This document shows, piece by piece, positions 5,252 through 6,852 of a DNA stretch of 6,852 nucleotides. The DNA lies in NCBI GenBank assembly GCA_021796375.1, contig JAJYJF010000117.1, forward strand, positions 1 through 6,852, written 5' to 3'. How positions within the stretch are numbered: the first letter of the stretch is position 1; every line of letters begins with the position of its first letter. The position numbers and the translations under genes were made by a program. The DNA is from Chloroflexota bacterium (GTDB lineage Bacteria > Chloroflexota > Anaerolineae > Anaerolineales > Anaerolineaceae). The notes under the pieces were generated by a model. The model had not been told where the DNA came from. It saw nothing but the letters and a program-made list of their open reading frames with translations, and did no database searches.

Positions 5252-6334
5252 CTAGAGGGCGGCATCCGGCAGCGCGGCGCGCAGGAAGCGCAGCCAGTTC
5301 CCGCCCAGCACCGCCTGCCGGGATCCCTCTGGAAGCAGCCCCCCAAACCGGTTCAGGTCCGCGATGCTGTCGATCTCCCTGGGGCTTGCGTCGCGGTCGA
5401 AACCCCCGTCCAGGTCCGATCCGATGCCGACGTGCTCCCAGCCGGCAACCGAGGCGATGTATTCCGCCTGGCGGAGAACCTGGTCCGCGAGGGTGACCGG
5501 GATGGTGCGGTCTGCCCGCCAGCGCGGCTCTAGAAACCGGTTGTACAGCACCAGGCCGATCACGCCGTCCCTCTCGCCGAGCGCCCGGATGACCTCATCG
5601 CTCAGGTGCCGGTCGGTGGGGCTCAGCGCCCGGGCCAGGGCGTGCGACGCGCAGGGGTGCGGGAACCCCATCCCCAGCCCCTGCCAGATTCCGTCCTCCG
5701 CCAGGTGGCTGATATCCCACGCGAACCCCTGCGCGGCCATGGCTTCCATCAGCACGAACCCTTGGGGGGTCAGGCCGCCCTTCCGGATGCTTGGGCTGCC
5801 CCCGCGGACGCCCGCCGCGTAGCGCGTATCCCCGTAGGTCAGGCCGATGATCCGCAGCCCCCGCCGCCACCAGCCGGCCAGGTCGCCCACGCTCACGATT
5901 GGGTCGGCGCTTTCCATGAGCAGCACCAGTCCCGGCCGGCGGTCGCCCCGCCACAGGCTCAGGTGGTCCTCCAGGTCGGACCGGGAGCGGATCAGCCGGA
6001 CGCGCCCCTGGACGGCCCAGCTTTCATACAGGCGGATCTGGCGCAGCGCCTGGGCTTCGGCCTCCTCCGCGGTCCGGTAGAGCGCCGAGCGCGGCTCGAA
6101 ATCTTCGCCCACGTCGGCTGCCAGAAAACCAGGCGTCACCGTGGCGAAGGCCACCGCGATCCCGCCGCGGACCATCTCCGGCAGCGAGACGGTTGCCTTC
6201 CAGGCGCCCGGCCCGCCCGCGAGCCGGGCTGGCGAGAGCTCCCGGGTGAGATCCCGGCCGAAGAGAGTGACATTTTCGGCCAGGTCGAGGTGCGCATCGA
6301 CGATCGGGAAGTCTTTCCAGGCAGGCGGCTGCAT
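5252..6334 (-). CDS. Peptidase family M19 (membrane dipeptidase-like) protein
   Basis: This 360-residue protein belongs to the zinc-dependent M19 amidohydrolases, which cleave dipeptides, sometimes D-amino acid-containing. The metal-ligand pattern is intact: DAHLD (13-17, giving His15 and Asp17), Glu141 in LLMESADP, His210 in DISHLAEDG, His231 in ASHALARAL and the acid Asp307 in GIGSDLDGG. RHLSDE (242-247) matches the substrate-side RNLxDE motif, and GGNWLRFL near the end is typical. One difference is LTYGDTRYAAG (165-175), where family members usually have LTH; Tyr167 replaces the substrate-contacting histidine. No signal peptide is seen, so it is probably cytoplasmic. The start is the ATG at 6334, with GGAG (6348-6345) 10 nt upstream; the frame continues to 6661, but that part overlaps the hydrolase gene and has no family similarity. 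It lies 26 nt after the hydrolase stop, suggesting one operon. Confidence 0.9.
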   Translation of the reverse strand: MQPPAWKDFPIVDAHLDLAENVTLFGRDLTRELSPARLAGGPGAWKATVSLPEMVRGGIAVAFATVTPGFLAADVGEDFEPRSALYRTAEEAEAQALRQIRLYESWAVQGRVRLIRSRSDLEDHLSLWRGDRRPGLVLLMESADPIVSVGDLAGWWRRGLRIIGLTYGDTRYAAGVRGGSPSIRKGGLTPQGFVLMEAMAAQGFAWDISHLAEDGIWQGLGMGFPHPCASHALARALSPTDRHLSDEVIRALGERDGVIGLVLYNRFLEPRWRADRTIPVTLADQVLRQAEYIASVAGWEHVGIGSDLDGGFDRDASPREIDSIADLNRFGGLLPEGSRQAVLGGNWLRFLRAALPDAAL

Positions 6335-6360
6335 CGAAGGGGAGCTCCGGAGCAGGGCGG

Positions 6361-6852
6361 TCAAGCCGGCTCGTCCAGGAAAGAGATGACGGCCGGCGCC
6401 AGGAGCGGGGAGGCGAACGAGTTGTAGTGGGTCGTCCCCGGCAGGATAGCCAGGCGCGATTCCGGCCGCCGGGAGCCGTCCCAGCCGGCGTCGCCCTTCC
6501 CGCCGCCGAGCAGCGCGAACATTTCCGCCGCGTGCGCCGGGGGGATCGAGTCGGCATCCCCAACGACAACCATCACCGGCATCCGGATCCCCGCCAGCTC
6601 CCCGCACCAGTCGTACTCGCGCTGGAGCAGCTCGCCGGTCTTCGCGACCAGCAGCGGCCAATCCTCCGGGCGCGGCGCCACCCGGACGTAAGCCGCGTGC
6701 AGCGGGCTGCCGGCCATCCCGCTGGCGGCTTCAGCGGTCATCGCCGCCATCCCCTCCAGCACCTCCGGGTACCAGCCGCGCCGCCGGCAGGGCGCCGAGA
6801 CGAGCACCAGCCTGCGCGTCACCTCCGGGTGGCTGAGGGCGGTCCGCAGAGC
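6361..6852 (-). CDS. Alpha/beta hydrolase, C-terminal part (5' end outside window)
   Basis: The frame is open to the window edge, so 163 residues are visible and the N-terminus, with the nucleophile elbow, is missing. The visible part begins in the helix after the elbow (ALRTALSHPEV), followed by the strand RRLVLVSAP. A helical cap-like region leads to the strand MPVMVVVGDADSIPP, whose second Asp (visible residue 101) is the expected catalytic acid. LPGTTHYN supplies the catalytic His (visible residue 142), and a final helix ends in FLDEPA. The order and spacing are typical of an alpha/beta hydrolase acting on small esters, lactones or similar compounds; the exact substrate is unknown. The apparent GTG start at 6822 is only an internal valine, because the protein similarity continues upstream. 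The gene is followed after 26 nt by the M19 dipeptidase on the same strand. Confidence 0.88.
   Translation of the reverse strand, partial: ALRTALSHPEVTRRLVLVSAPCRRRGWYPEVLEGMAAMTAEAASGMAGSPLHAAYVRVAPRPEDWPLLVAKTGELLQREYDWCGELAGIRMPVMVVVGDADSIPPAHAAEMFALLGGGKGDAGWDGSRRPESRLAILPGTTHYNSFASPLLAPAVISFLDEPA

Noticed and set aside
5606..6427. A 273-codon plus-strand frame opposite the M19 gene.
   Set aside because: The M19 protein has all its metal-ligand motifs. The opposite frame is low-complexity in character and unsupported.
6335..6661. In-frame upstream extension of the M19 gene to 6661.
   Set aside because: It would overlap the alpha/beta hydrolase on the same strand, encodes an R/G/A-rich peptide without M19 similarity, and a better start with GGAG exists at 6334.

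Overview
The window looks like an ordinary stretch of a GC-rich bacterial chromosome. The helicase type, the M19 and nitroreductase variants and the general style fit Chloroflexota (Anaerolineae-like) or a similar environmental lineage. That assignment is an impression from protein flavour and base composition, not a proven placement. I see no rRNA, tRNA, CRISPR array, transposase, phage gene or origin.

Layout. Positions 1-1646 (+) hold the C-terminal part of a radical SAM protein followed 2 nt later by an FMN nitroreductase-family protein, very probably one transcription unit. It ends at a strong hairpin (1680-1708) that it shares with the convergent gene. Positions 1736-3373 (-) encode a complete DEAD-box RNA helicase of the DeaD/CsdA type with a C-terminal DbpA-like RNA-binding domain. 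Upstream of it, 3374-3789 is a 416-bp non-coding stretch. Its proximal half is a structured leader with a terminator-like hairpin and a 9+4 bp long-range helix, apparently driven by an extended -10 promoter at 3572-3580. Its distal half is a MITE-like inverted-repeat element (about 3611-3776) with two strong internal palindromes.

Positions 3790-4368 (-) encode a RibD_C/dihydrofolate-reductase-like protein. It is divergent from a YdeI-type DUF1801 protein (4622-5212, +) across a 253-bp shared upstream region. Positions 5252-6334 (-) encode an M19 (membrane dipeptidase-like) metallopeptidase. Just upstream on the same strand lies the C-terminal part of an alpha/beta hydrolase (6361-6852), so these two are probably co-transcribed.

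The genes do not form one pathway. The two pairs that look like operons are radical SAM + nitroreductase (a plausible but unidentified redox or modification pathway) and alpha/beta hydrolase + M19 dipeptidase (hydrolytic, substrate unknown). The parts most worth a second look are the structured region 3398-3776 in front of the helicase and a substitution at a usually conserved histidine in the M19 protein. I did not find convincing evidence for a wholly new multi-gene system.
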